From NCBI GenBank assembly GCA_023935145.1, contig CM043698.1, forward strand, positions 37,029,501 through 37,093,500: a stretch of DNA of 64,000 bases, written 5' to 3'. The DNA comes from Bretschneidera sinensis (Eukaryota > Streptophyta > Magnoliopsida > Brassicales > Akaniaceae). Both the position numbers and the translations under genes were made by a program. Numbering within the stretch: the stretch's first letter is position 1; each line of letters starts with the position of its first letter. Positions 46,901 to 57,674 of this stretch are shown here, piece by piece. The notes under the pieces are model-generated. The model had not been told where the DNA came from. It did no database searches and saw only the letters and a list, made by a program, of their open reading frames with translations.

Positions 46901-47188
46901 GCAAACTTTAAACAAACTCAAAAGCTCTGTATGCCTTTCTTGAGGTTCAAGAAGGATGAGGGAGTTGCACTTGGAATTCAGGCTTTGGATTTGAAGCTGC
47001 CATTTGGAGAGATTGAGGTCCTTCAGGAGAACTTGGAGTTGATTAAGAGACAGCTTGGCCTTGAAGAGGTGGAAATATTGTCTACCATTGACCCTGATGC
47101 TGTTGCTAAAGCTGGCCCTCATGCCTCACTGCTGAATCAGAATCCTCCATCCCCTGGAAGTCCAACTGCCATCTTCCTGACCAGGTAA
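43925..47188 (+). CDS. Leucyl-tRNA synthetase, cytosolic
   Basis: One uninterrupted frame of 1087 residues. The frame is open further upstream, but MASESGKSFARRDRILEIEA is the family's start. It is a class I synthetase that attaches leucine to tRNA-Leu. The HIGH motif appears as HLGH (61-64) within PYMNGYLHLGH, and KMSKS is at 718-722. The CP1 editing domain contains TLRPET (299-304) and GTGIVTSVPSDAPDD. The archaeal/eukaryotic-type C-terminal extension follows. Length and lack of a targeting peptide fit the cytosolic enzyme, not the organellar one. The end, PTAIFLTR, is followed directly by GTAAAAG, so the last codons could overlap a splice donor, but no further exon was recognised. Confidence 0.96.
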   Translation: MASESGKSFARRDRILEIEAKVRSWWDEKDVFRSEPGEKPPKPGEKFFGNFPFPYMNGYLHLGHAFSLSKLEFAAAYHRLRGANVLLPFAFHCTGMPIKASADKLAREIKQFGDPPVFSNEVEEEIKPQAEAEDTSGGGPELPDKFKGKKSKAASKSGGQVYQWEIMRSFGLSDSEIAQFQDPYRWLHFFPPFAMEDLKAFGLGCDWRRSFVTTDANPFFDSFVKWQMRKLKSMGKIVKDLRYTIYSPLDQQPCADHDRATGEGVQPQDYTIMKMEVVPPFPKNLGPLEGRRVFLAAATLRPETMYGQTNAWVLPDGRYGAFEINETDVFILTERAALNLAYQNFSKTPEKPSCLVELTGYDLIGLPVRSPLSFNEIIYALPMLTILTDKGTGIVTSVPSDAPDDFMALHDLKAKPALRAKYGVKDEWVLPFDIIPIINIPEFGDKAAEKVCMDLKIKSQNDKDKLAEAKRLTYLRGFTEGTMLVGEFAGRRVQEVKPLIRTKLIETGEAIMYSEPEKRVMSRSGDECVVALTDQWYITYGEPEWKKLAEECLSNMNLYSDETRHGFEHTLGWLNQWACSRSFGLGTRIPWDEQFLVESLSDSTIYMAYYTVAHMLHNGDMYGGSSSSVRPVQLTDEVWEFIFCGGPYPETSDIPSSILDKMKQEFEYWYPFDLRVSGKDLIQNHLTFSIYNHVAIMSKRHWPGGFKCNGHIMLNSEKMSKSTGNFRTLRQSIEEFSADATRFSLADAGDGVDDANFVFETANAAILRLTKEISWMEEVLAAESSLRTGPPSTYADRVFENEINIAVKMTEQHYKDCMFREALKSGFYDLQAARDEYRFSCGTGGMNHDLVWCFMDVQTRLITPICPHYAEYVWRELLKKDGFVVKAGWPTANDPDLKLKSSNKYLQDSIVLMRKLLQKQILGSKKANRKGAPVTSLTEDSLKGLIYVNEQFDGWKAECLRILQSKFDSKTRTFAPDRDIMEALQKSNVGQAANFKQTQKLCMPFLRFKKDEGVALGIQALDLKLPFGEIEVLQENLELIKRQLGLEEVEILSTIDPDAVAKAGPHASLLNQNPPSPGSPTAIFLTR

Positions 47189-48147
47189 AAGAACTCTTTT
47201 TGGTGTTTGATCTTGGGTACATGTTCTTTATTGGACTTTTTTTTCTACCGATGTGTTCTTTTTTTCTTTTCTTTTTTTTATGTCTGCTTTATTAACTAGC
47301 CATAGTATTTTCGGAAATTTTCACAAGTAATAGTACACATTATCTTTATTGGATTTCTTTGTCAGCTGAGGTGTGCTTGTTTTTGTATTTTATTTTTGTT
47401 ATCCTTGTTAAGTAGACATGGATTTTTTTTGGAATTTTCATAATTTTATGCATAAGTACTTCTCTGTTCAACTTTTATTGTGATGACTCTCTCTCTCTAT
47501 CTCCCTTTATTGAATCTTCATAATTGATTATGTCGTATCTCATTATTCAACTTGTATTGATGATGAGTCTTTCCTTTTTCTTTTCCCACCATGCTGTTTA
47601 AATGAATTACATAGATTTTTTGAAATTCTTTTGAATTTCATAGATTATTGTGTTTGATTTGCTAATTAATAAAATGTAGAATTCATTTATAAATAAACTG
47701 ACCACATGTTAAAGCATAGAATTCATTTGAAATGATTTCTAATATATTGCAAGAAATCAAACATACAAGTCTGCTTATAGCTTTTTGGTACATTAACGGA
47801 GAGAGGTATTAAACTCAAGTCATTCATATCTAGATTAAAAGGTCAGTGTTAATTCTCCTTGTGTTTTTTTTTTGGGTACAGTTATGGGAATGGGGATCTA
47901 ACCTTTTTTCTTTATAACCTAGTTTTTTATATAAAAAACCCCCAAAGGTAACCACTAAACCGAACGGTCAAAGTCAAGTCTCTTAATAGTTTGATACTAT
48001 AAAATAAAATAAAACACAATTGGCAAATGATAATGCGTAAATTAGTTACAATTATCAATTATATGCTTGCACCCAATTTGATCTCGACTTAATATTCTAC
48101 CATAGATCGTCTCTGAGTGAAAAGAAGAATACAATGATCGAAGTAGA
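47189..48147. other. Gap after LeuRS
   Basis: Holds the LeuRS 3' UTR and, on the other side, the 3' end of a RING gene. It is T-rich. A stretch near 47870-47980 (GGGATCTAACC...AACCACTAAACCGAACGG) looks like a dispersed-repeat relic. No gene is seen. Confidence 0.55.
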
Positions 48148-50148
48148 TCATGATGCGGACTCCTCTGGAGGTAGATTTCGACAAACAGGGCAGGAAGCAT
48201 TCACCCTAAGCCAAGCATCAATGCAATCAACATGAAAATAATGGTTGCATTTTGGTATTGTCCTTAATGTCTCTTTAGCCTGATACTCAGACAGGCATAT
48301 TGGGCAAGTGTTGTCATAATAAAGCTTAGCAAATCCCCCACTCTCACCGATAAAGGTTTTAGGGTACGATTCAATTGTTGGTAAGTCGAGACCCATAACG
48401 ACAACGGCTGGTTGTAGACTACTGATTGGGGCTAAGAATCCGGTGCTCGGATGCTGGTGTTCATTCTTACAAGCGCTGATTATGCACCAAGTTAAATTTC
48501 CAAGCAGGAACAACGTAATTGGTAGTCCAAGGCAAAAAATTAAGGCCAACTTGAGACCACTTGAATCAGCTAAACACAAAAACAAATTGGAATAATTAAA
48601 CTCAGTTCAACTTAACTCAATCTCAAATTATCTTAGTAAACTTTATAAAAAAATTTCTCTAATTTATCAGTGGTCTAAAAAAAACATATTCTGTGTATTT
48701 GTATTAAATTTCCTAATTTATTTGAACGGACAACTTAGTCTAAATGTTCATAATAACTTCACGAAAAAATTGTCCCGACTCCCTTTTTATAAAGAGATTG
48801 CCTATTCTTGGAGGTCTTTTCTTTTATCCCCAAATTGACTAGACCAAAGACCAAAATTGTTTGCAGATCAAGTAGTCTCCACCAGCTAACGACTTCAATC
48901 GAATATTATTCACCAAATGACTTTAGTAAAACACTATAAATCTCCATTCTTCTTTTCCCTTTTTATTTTATTTGATTTTTCATTTTTCTCTACGTGTTCA
49001 ACAAAAGAGAGTATAAAATGGTTTCGATTTTTTTATGAACAAAACTCAAGTTAAACATTTTTTAAAAAAAATCAAAAATTGAAAACGAGTTTTTAAAGTT
49101 GAATTTGTGTCGGAACAGAAAATAACTTTTAACTAAAAACTGTTTTAAAAACTGTTTTGATAGTTATAATTCGAAATTACAATTAGATACCACCAAACTT
49201 TAGTGAAGTGATTGAAACTCATTTTCCTCACCAAGAGAGTTTTTGATCCAAAGCTTTCCACTGCGATGGGATAAGGCAAATTCTATCTGATGATCTGGTT
49301 GTGCTTGGCGGCCCATGCGTGAGACACTCACACATGCCAAACACAGCGTAGACAGATACTCTACCCTTTCCCTTCTATACTGATATACGACACCGTCTGT
49401 CTAAATTATACTTACTACGTGGTGCAGAATATGAAGAGTACTAGACGATACCCTGATTTTGATTACCATTTGTACGATTGTAGGAGCAACCAATACCCAG
49501 ACCCGTATCACTCTCGAAGTGGCAATTCCCTCTAATACTCTCACACAATTGGCATTCGGGTTCCCTCCATCTTAACCAAATGCCGTCGCTAACATCCAAC
49601 AAAAACAGCCACGGAATCGTCGACATCTCGTAACACGACAAGCCCGACGTCGCTTTAATCAGTCTCGTGGGTAAAGCCACAACTGTGTAGTTTTCACCAC
49701 CAAGACAAGAGACCAAACTTGCAGCCTCTGTAGCCAACAGTGAGTTAACATCAGTTGATGACGAGCAATTGACGAAGGTGAAGTTTTGAGGGGCTAAATA
49801 AGGTTCGAAAGGAGAACCAGAGAGAGAGAAGGAGTTAAGGAAGCGTTTGGCCATGCAGTTATTAGGGTCGTTAATCCATATTGTTTGGGTCCAGTAATTT
49901 ATGGATTGTACGATGAAGTCCCCTGAATTTGGGAGATTAAGGATTGTTTGCCTCTGTTTCATGTCGCATGAGAGATCAAAACCTGGGTAGCCACAACGAT
50001 TGTTTTGGCCGTTTAAACGGAAGGGGAAACGAATTGAATTTTGTCCTCCACATGAAGAAGATTAGCAGATTTCAATGCTTAATGTTGTTCTGATTTGAAG
50101 AAAGATTAAGAAGAAGAACAAGAAAGAGAAGAAATGCAAGGGATCCAT
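48148..50148 (-). pseudogene. GUB_WAK/RING-H2 (ATL20-22-like) gene with one nonsense codon
   Basis: Exon 1 (50148-49452) encodes a signal peptide (MDPLHFFSFLFFFLIFLQIR), then a GUB_WAK-type cysteine-rich extracellular domain (FPFRLNGQ, CGYPGFDLSC, TILNLPNSGDF, WLRWREPECQLC). Exon 2 (48569-48148) encodes a transmembrane helix, [13 protein letters not shown] and an intact RING-H2 (CPIC...CNHYFHVDC...CPVC). The family are membrane-bound putative E3 ubiquitin ligases. A TAA at 50064-50062 interrupts the frame directly after the signal peptide (SIEIC-stop-SSSCGG); everything else is open and the splice is in phase. This may be a recent nonsense allele, a sequencing error or a truncated gene starting at a later methionine (49962), which would lack the signal peptide. 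Confidence 0.75.
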
Positions 50149-50843
50149 TTTGTGCTTTAGTTGGCGAATAAACGTTGTTGTTAGGGTCATATGTAAATGT
50201 TTGATACAGAGTAAATGGCTAAATGCAATCCGAAAAATGATAATTTTGAGGTTTGGATGCCCATGTGACGGGACTAAAACCAAAAAATATTCTTAGAAGA
50301 AATCAAGGAGCAAGCTTCCTTAGTTTCGATTTATGATTTACAACGGGTTTTTTTAGTTGAAACAGATTTGGTAAAACAGTAATAAAACTAGAAATTGTTT
50401 AGTATTTAATAAAACAAAAATAAAAACAATTTTTTTAACATACAATCAATTTTTCAATTTGCTTTTTACATTTTAATTATTTTTGTAAATCGTTTTTTAA
50501 TAGAAAAAATATAAATAATTTTATAAATTTTATTGAAATAAAGTGATTTAATTGATTTTAAAAATTAACGTACTAAGTTAAATAATTGAAAGTAAAATAA
50601 TTTCACATTCAAAATAAGATTAAAGGATAAATAAAGTCTCTTTCATAAATTAAAGTAAACTACATAGATTATCATAATTAAAAACTCAAGAAGGAAGAAG
50701 ACATTTAATGCAAGCAAACCAGAACAATTGAGATTCAATGCAAAAGACAAGTCTCCTTAGTTTGACACCATCAAGACACAACAATTTACAAATGATAATT
50801 ATAATCAAACACATATATTATTATAATTAATTACAATCAGTGA
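50149..50843. other. Spacer between two RING-H2 copies
   Basis: AT-rich spacer that must hold the promoter of the downstream copy and the 3' flank of the next. No gene or bounded repeat was recognised. Confidence 0.6.
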
Positions 50844-52117
50844 CTAGATCATGATGTAGACCCCTTTTGAGGTGAATTTCGACACAGGGCATGAAGCATT
50901 TGTCAAAAACCAAGCATCTACGCAATTAGCATGAAAATAATGGTTGCACTCCGGTACGGTCCTTAATGTCTCCTTAGGTTGGTACTCATACATGCAGATC
51001 GGGCGGGTGTTGTTATAACTAAGCTTAGGTAATCTCCCACTCTCACTGAGCAAAGTTTTCGGGTACGGTTCAATGGTCGATTCATCAAGGTCATTGACGA
51101 CAACGACCGGTTGTGAAGTACTAATTGAATTGGTTAAGAATCCGATACTCAGATGACGGAGTTGAATTTTATGATCCCTTACTCTGATTCAAATTACTAT
51201 AATCTTAAACACACAAAAGATAAGTATTTCGCGGTTGTACTTGATACCACTTGTAAAACCTAATCATAAAAATAACTTTCATAAATTAAACTTCAATCCA
51301 ATTAAATTTTAATTTTAAATTATATATCTTATCACTTCTTAGTTTAAATGAATTTAATATTTTTTTGTGAAATTAATTTGTTTGGTTAAATTAATACTAT
51401 TATATGGTGCCAAATATAAGTGCTACCAATTTTACGATTGGAGCAACCAATACCCAGACCTGTATCACTCTTGGAGTGGCATGTCCCTCCATGAAATTCA
51501 CATGAATCGCAGTTGGGTTCCCTCCATTTTAACCAGATACCACTGCTTAGATCCGATCAAACCGGCCATGGATCCAGAACTGAAACCGTCGAGATCTTGT
51601 GACACGAAAAATCCGATGTCGTTTCATCGTCACTCGTGGGTATAACCGTAACCACTAAGACACGTGATCAACCTTGCAACCCCTGCAGCCATTAGTGCGT
51701 GCAAATACGCTGATGATGATAAGCAGTTAAGGAAAGTGAAATTTTGAGGGGTTAAATAAGGTACGAAAGGAGAACCCGAGAGAGTGAAGGAGGAGTACTT
51801 AAGGAAGCGTTTGTGCATGCAGTCATTAGGGTCGTTAATCCATATTTTTTGGGTCAAGTAATCTATGTCTTGTACAATGAAGTTTCCTGAACATGGGAGA
51901 TTAAGGATTGTTTGGTACATCTGTAATTTTGTCAGGTTGTTGTTGCATAAGAGATCGAAACCGGGATAGCCTTAACGACTTGTTTGGCTGTTTAAACGAA
52001 AAGGGAATCGAATTACTTCTCATCCGCATCTAGAGTGGTAGATTTCAATGCTTAATATTGTTCTTTGAAGAAAGATTTAGAAGAAGGAGAAGGAAACAGA
52101 GCAGAGAAGGAGCCATT
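50844..52117 (-). pseudogene. Decayed GUB_WAK/RING-H2 copy
   Basis: A paralogue of both neighbours with multiple lesions. The start (ATG at 52117) and signal region run into stops. A TAA replaces a codon just before GYPGFDLLC. The GUB_WAK part (51970-51400) breaks frame after CLSGYGYTHE, although WLKWREPNC is still readable in another frame. In the RING exon (about 51060-50844) the first zinc ligand is lost (TRPIC instead of TCPIC). A 2-bp deletion after CPV shifts the frame, removing the last ligand. The transmembrane exon part is barely recognisable. It cannot make a working RING protein. Confidence 0.85.
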
Positions 52118-52477
52118 TTGTTCTTTCGTACTGAAAGCAGCAAGTATGTTATCAATGCTTGTTAGGATTTAATGTTTGATAGAATGAATCCAATCAGAAA
52201 ATGACAATTTTGAGGCTTGGGTTTAATTAATTATCTAGTAAACAATAGCCAAAAAAAAATTTATCTTGTGAAAAGAGTACTACTATACTCCCCTGCATCT
52301 TTCACTCAGAAAAAAAAGAGACAAAAAAGAAGAGATAAGATCAGTGGAAGCAATTTTGATTTATAAATTATCTATTGCAGAAACTATCTGGTAAATGAGA
52401 AGGTAAACAGCGATCGATTCTAAAATTAACACCATGATTAAGTATACACACGTACAATCCCTGAAATTTATAATCGT

Positions 52478-55233
52478 CTATGGTGATGATAACAAGGACG
52501 AGGATGATGCCGAAGAGGATGATGAAGTTGATGAAGTAGAGGGGGTGATTTGAGCAGATCCGTCTGGTGATTTACGACACAAGGGGCACGTGCCCTTCAC
52601 CCTAAGCCATTCATCAATGCAATCAACATGAAAATAATGATTACATTCCGGTATGGTCCTTAATATTTCCTTAGGCTGATACTCCGATAAACATATCGGA
52701 CAAGTATTGTCGTTAGGGTTTGGTAATCTTCCACTTTTACCAAGCAAAGTTTTCGGGTACGATTCAATTGTTGGTAAATCGAGACCCGAGATGACAACGG
52801 ATGGTTGCTGGGCAATTGATGTGGAGAATTCGGTTGTGGGTTGGTGTCGTCGGGTGAAAGCCTGGAACCTTCCACCTAGGTAACATGCGAAACCAATGAT
52901 GCATAAGAGTCCCGGTATACCAGCGCCTATGACGATGCCATACTTTGCACTCCTTGCAAGGCCTAAAAATTGCAAATTATATCAAAATTTTAGTAAATAA
53001 ACTAATTCCGATTAATGAAAAGATATTATAAACCCGAACCTTTAGGCTTAGTAGTTATTTCCTAGTCCTTTATACAAAAAATCTAGTCGATTCAATTCTT
53101 TTTTTCCATTATAATACTAAAATTTTTTGTTTAAAAGTATAGTTATATTTAAAGCTAAAATGTGTTTGTCAATACATTTTGATCAATAAATTAATTTATA
53201 AAGAAAAAAATTAATCATTATTGTCTCACATTCAAACGTTGTCTATTGTGATATCAGTTTAGATTTTTTTCACTATTCTTTCAAATACCTTTGCCTATAA
53301 AATTATCATCGCACATAATTTTGCCTTTGGTAATTGGTAGCTTGTGGTTGAATGGAAAACTCTTATACATTAATATTACTCCCATGTTTGATTTTCATCA
53401 CTTTCCAACTATATTAAATTATTGGGTGTCTTTTTTTTTATATTTTACTATAACTCAAGTATTTTACGTAGAAGAACAATAAATTTGAGCTGTCAAAATA
53501 ATTATTTATTTTAGCTACTCACTTTACACAATCAATCAAAATCAATAACTTTATTCATTAAAGTGTCAAATTATGATTTTTAAAACTAAAATGATCCCAA
53601 ACAAAGTTTTATAAACGTGTTCTATTACTAGTTCACTAACATAATTTAATGCTTATCTTGTGTTATTTTATCTTTACTCCATAAATTACCATGAGGTATA
53701 AAGAGAAGCGGAACTAATTATTTGTTTTACAAGCTAAAAACCACTTTTACACAGTTAATGTTTGCTGATTGCTCTATTGGTCTTATTTTATATGTTTCCT
53801 TTGAAAATTTTCAACAAAAAAAAAAAATTGCATTAATTACATATAAACCACTTAATATGTATATTTAAATATTACAACACGAGAAGTGCATTAATAGCAT
53901 ACAAATCACTTGTAATTGAAATACTACTAAAAAGTATAATTAAAAAATCTTTAATTTTTGATTGAAAACAATTATTTTAAGACATATCAAAATAAAAAAG
54001 AAGATACCTAAAACATGATGGATATTAACTACGTAAGTTTTATGATCACTAATCACGTGTAATTACCAACATCAAAATTTCAATTTTCAATATAAATATT
54101 TAAAAATAATTTTTTTAAACCCAACCAACATAATAGATTTTGGTTAATGCAATGAGAGATATATGACACAATAATTCATCTAACCGTTAAATGATATGAA
54201 AAAAATATATATTTTATTTTTATTTAAAAATAATATAAATTTTATGTAATATATCTCCCATTACAACATTAAATTTTTCGCTTATTACCACTGGATTCAT
54301 CTATATATAGTAACAATTTGGACTCTATTCACCTGTTGACTTTGATCAAATACTCCTTCCCCCTTCCGCCCCCACCCTTTGTTCAGCTCAAGCAGCAAAA
54401 ACTTCAATGGCTATGGCCTAATGAATTCAGTATTATCACCCTTATATCCAATCTCAGAGACGACACCGTTTATTACCTTTATACTAATATATTCTAATTA
54501 GATGGAACTAAAACATACCGTTGCTTGGGAGATCGGAGCATCCAATACCCACACCCGAACTGCTATTGAACCCGCAAGTCCCTCCACGCTTTTCACATGA
54601 CCGACAATTGGGTTGGCTCCAAGACAACCTAAGAGTCTCATCCCTACCCGACCAAAAATCCCAATCCGAAACCGAAACCGTGCCAATCATCGGACACGAC
54701 CTCGTCGTAAACGATATGAACTCAACGTCCGTGTTCATCGCCACCGCAACAACAGTATAGTTGTCACCGCTCAGACAAGGAACGACTCTTGTGATCGCAG
54801 AAGGGTAACCGGACAATGAATCCGAAGAACAATTGAAGAAAGCAAAGTGTTGCTTGAACTCAGGTATGAAAGGAGAGATCGGAAGATCGAATTTTCTTTC
54901 GAGGAAGCGTTTAGGGAAGCAACGGTCAGGGTCGTTGATCCATATGAATTGGGTCTCGTAGTCAATGTCGTTGACCGTGAAGTTCCCTGCGTTTGGGAGA
55001 TTGAGGATTGTTTGTTTGGTCTGGTTGTTGCATGAGAGGTTAAAGCCTGGGTAGCCACGGCATCGTCTGGGTTGGCCGGTGAGCCAGAAAGGGAACCGGA
55101 TCCGATACGGCCTGTTGATTGGACCGGGGCAATAATAGTTCGGACAGGTGTTGTCGCTTGTTACTATGTGAGGGAAGTAATTAACAAGTATGAAGAAGAA
55201 GAAGATTATTTGTAGCTGAAGGACTATTGCCAT
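52478..55233 (-). CDS. GUB_WAK/RING-H2 protein (ATL20-22-like), intact copy
   Basis: Two exons, 55233-54519 and 52962-52478, encode 399 residues. Residues 1-25 are a signal peptide. The extracellular GUB_WAK-type domain (about 30-232) has paired cysteines and the blocks [53 protein letters not shown] and [13 protein letters not shown] transmembrane helix spans about 246-268. The conserved [13 protein letters not shown] precedes a C3H2C3 RING-H2 from C326 (CPIC...[10 protein letters not shown]...TCPLC), followed by a Ser-rich tail. The family is predicted to act as membrane E3 ubiquitin ligases with a wall-facing domain; substrates are unknown. The 1.56-kb intron is AT-rich. It is the only clearly functional member of this three-gene tandem array. 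Confidence 0.92.
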
Positions 55234-57300
55234 TTTTTTGTGGTTTTAGTGAGAAAAACGAGCTACAAGTATTGCTTGCTGCTCATTTGTTCTTTAACTG
55301 GTTGGTTTTAAGGCTTTCTTTCAGCATAGGGAAGTGCTTCTCTACAAATGAATACCTTGTTAGCTTACATACTTGCAACCAGAAAGTGACATGTGTACAT
55401 GTTGACTTATTATTACTAGGAATTATGATTCAAGTAAAATATTACATGCAAGTATATTGGTTAATTTTACCCATAAAACAGTGGCCATATATCCTAATGA
55501 TTTTAAATTGTATCGTAGAGAAATTAAAAGATAAATTTTAAAAAATTACAACTCGAGTCTTCGGAACTTTTAAAATTTATTAAGGTACATGATCACTGTT
55601 TCATGATATCGGAACCACCAACAATTTCTCCATATATTGCAACTCATAATAGCAAAATTTTGGATCATCCTTGTACGTGTGAAACATTTATAGGTTATTG
55701 AGGCTGCAGGTGCAGGGTTATTTGGTCACAGCTGAATATTTCTTCTGAATACTAGTCAACGCTTTTAAAAAACCACTGTCTAAAGTGTCTACTGAAGACT
55801 TTCAAAGTAGGGATTTTCCTTGAACTATGAATGAGTCAAGAAGAAAAATTTAAAGAAGTAAAAAATGGTGCAATACTAATCAAAGTGAATTTAAAAATTC
55901 TTTTTAATTAATTTTTTAAAAAGAAAAGGAGAGGAAGGATCCTGTTGATTTCTGGGTGGTCGATCACTTTAGAGAGATTGATTAAAAAAATAAATTTTTT
56001 TTTTGTAGTAAACGGATAAAATTTATATAAATATAGAGATAAAACACATATATTTAATAATAAAATTATTTTTTTATTATCAATATTTTTGCTTTTATAA
56101 TCAACTGTAAAAACTTACAATCAATGTTTACCACCAAAAAAACAAATTACCTTTCTTTTTTCTCAATGCACTTTAGATTCTGCCCAAAAAAATACAGAGA
56201 AATAAAAAAAAAGTTACAATATTACAGGGTCCATTGACACTTATCTATACAATTATTAAATTGAATTTAACTGTCTTAAATGCTGATTTGTAGATTTTTT
56301 AGAATAGATTATGTTTTCAAAAAAAAAAATTAAGTCGAAGACTCTCAATTATGATTTTTTAGAAAGGATCATAAGTTAAAAATTAATTTACAAGAAGTTA
56401 AATTTTTGTGTCAAGACACACATAAGTGATGTTTGGGTGGAGATTTTAAAGCAATTTTTTTTTGCTTTTAATATTTTAAATGGAGATTTAATCTTCACAT
56501 GACTTATGAGTCTTACAATTGTAGCCCAATGTCGGCCCTAAACACTAAACTAGAAGCCCAATCTTTTAAATGGAGGTCCCCAAATTTGATTTAGTTGGGT
56601 TTTAGGCCTATCTCAGTTCCATTGATTGTTTTGAGGTTTTACAAATCTTCTCCAAACACCAGCACGTAGGGCTAACTGGGATGTGTAGCCCTCTTGGCCA
56701 TTCCTGAGCTGATTGCAAATAGATTTAAGATATTGTAATAAACTTTTTAGTACGGGTATAAAATGTGAAATGATTTTTACTTTTTTTTATAAATAAAATT
56801 TAAATCAAATATTTAAAAAATGGTTTATAAAAAGAACTAAAACTGAAAAATAATGTTTAAATAATTAAATTTATGTAAAAAAAAATTTCACAATTTTATT
56901 TTACGAGTTCTCTTTGTAATATTAATAATTAAATGATCATGCAATTACTTTTAGTATTTTTAAAAGTATTCGTTATCTATGCTGTAGGTTGTAAATTATT
57001 GCTTCGTCACAAAACTTTTTTTTTTTTTATCTCAAAACACAAAATGAATTTTTTTTTATAATTACAATATACAAAAATTAATTGATGCATATGTTAGCAT
57101 TATTATGATTTCAATAGGCTTAGGCACCAAGTAGAAAGAAATCCATCAAATAATTAAAAAAAATCCATCAAATAAAATCAACATAAACGAAAATAAATTC
57201 TATCTATAGAGCACTGGGGACATATCCCTCTAACAACATTCTCACATTTGGAGGGAACGGACCATGCAATTTGATCATAGTAGTCCTCATTGGCGGGAAA
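55234..57300. other. Intergenic region between RING-H2 and UBR7 genes
   Basis: AT-rich DNA upstream of two divergent genes. Several long A/T tracts occur, but I found no gene and no repeat with clear ends. The UBR7 transcription start is probably near 57290-57350, where C/T-rich leader-like sequence begins. Confidence 0.55.
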
Positions 57301-57674
57301 ATGTCCTTACAGTCCTTACTACCTCTCTCAGTACTCATTTAAAACCCCAACTGAGAATCCCAATCCACATGATCTCTCGCTCTCTCCATCAATCATAGCT
57401 GATCTGAAGTCCTTTCCTGGCTCTAAATGCATTAATTACAATTTTAGGTACCTTTCTTTTCAAAAATTCATTTCTTGTGTGTTTTTTTTTAATAAAGAAT
57501 TTAGGGTTTCCAGGAACCGAAAGTTTCAAAAAAAAAAAACTGGTTCTTTTTTTTAGAGCAAATTTTCATTGATATTTCGATTTTGCTTCATCAACTTTCA
57601 GGTTGGGTTTATAAAGGTACGATTTTGTAGATTCTCGTTTTTTGCTGGGAGTTATTTATTATAGTTTTGTGAAA

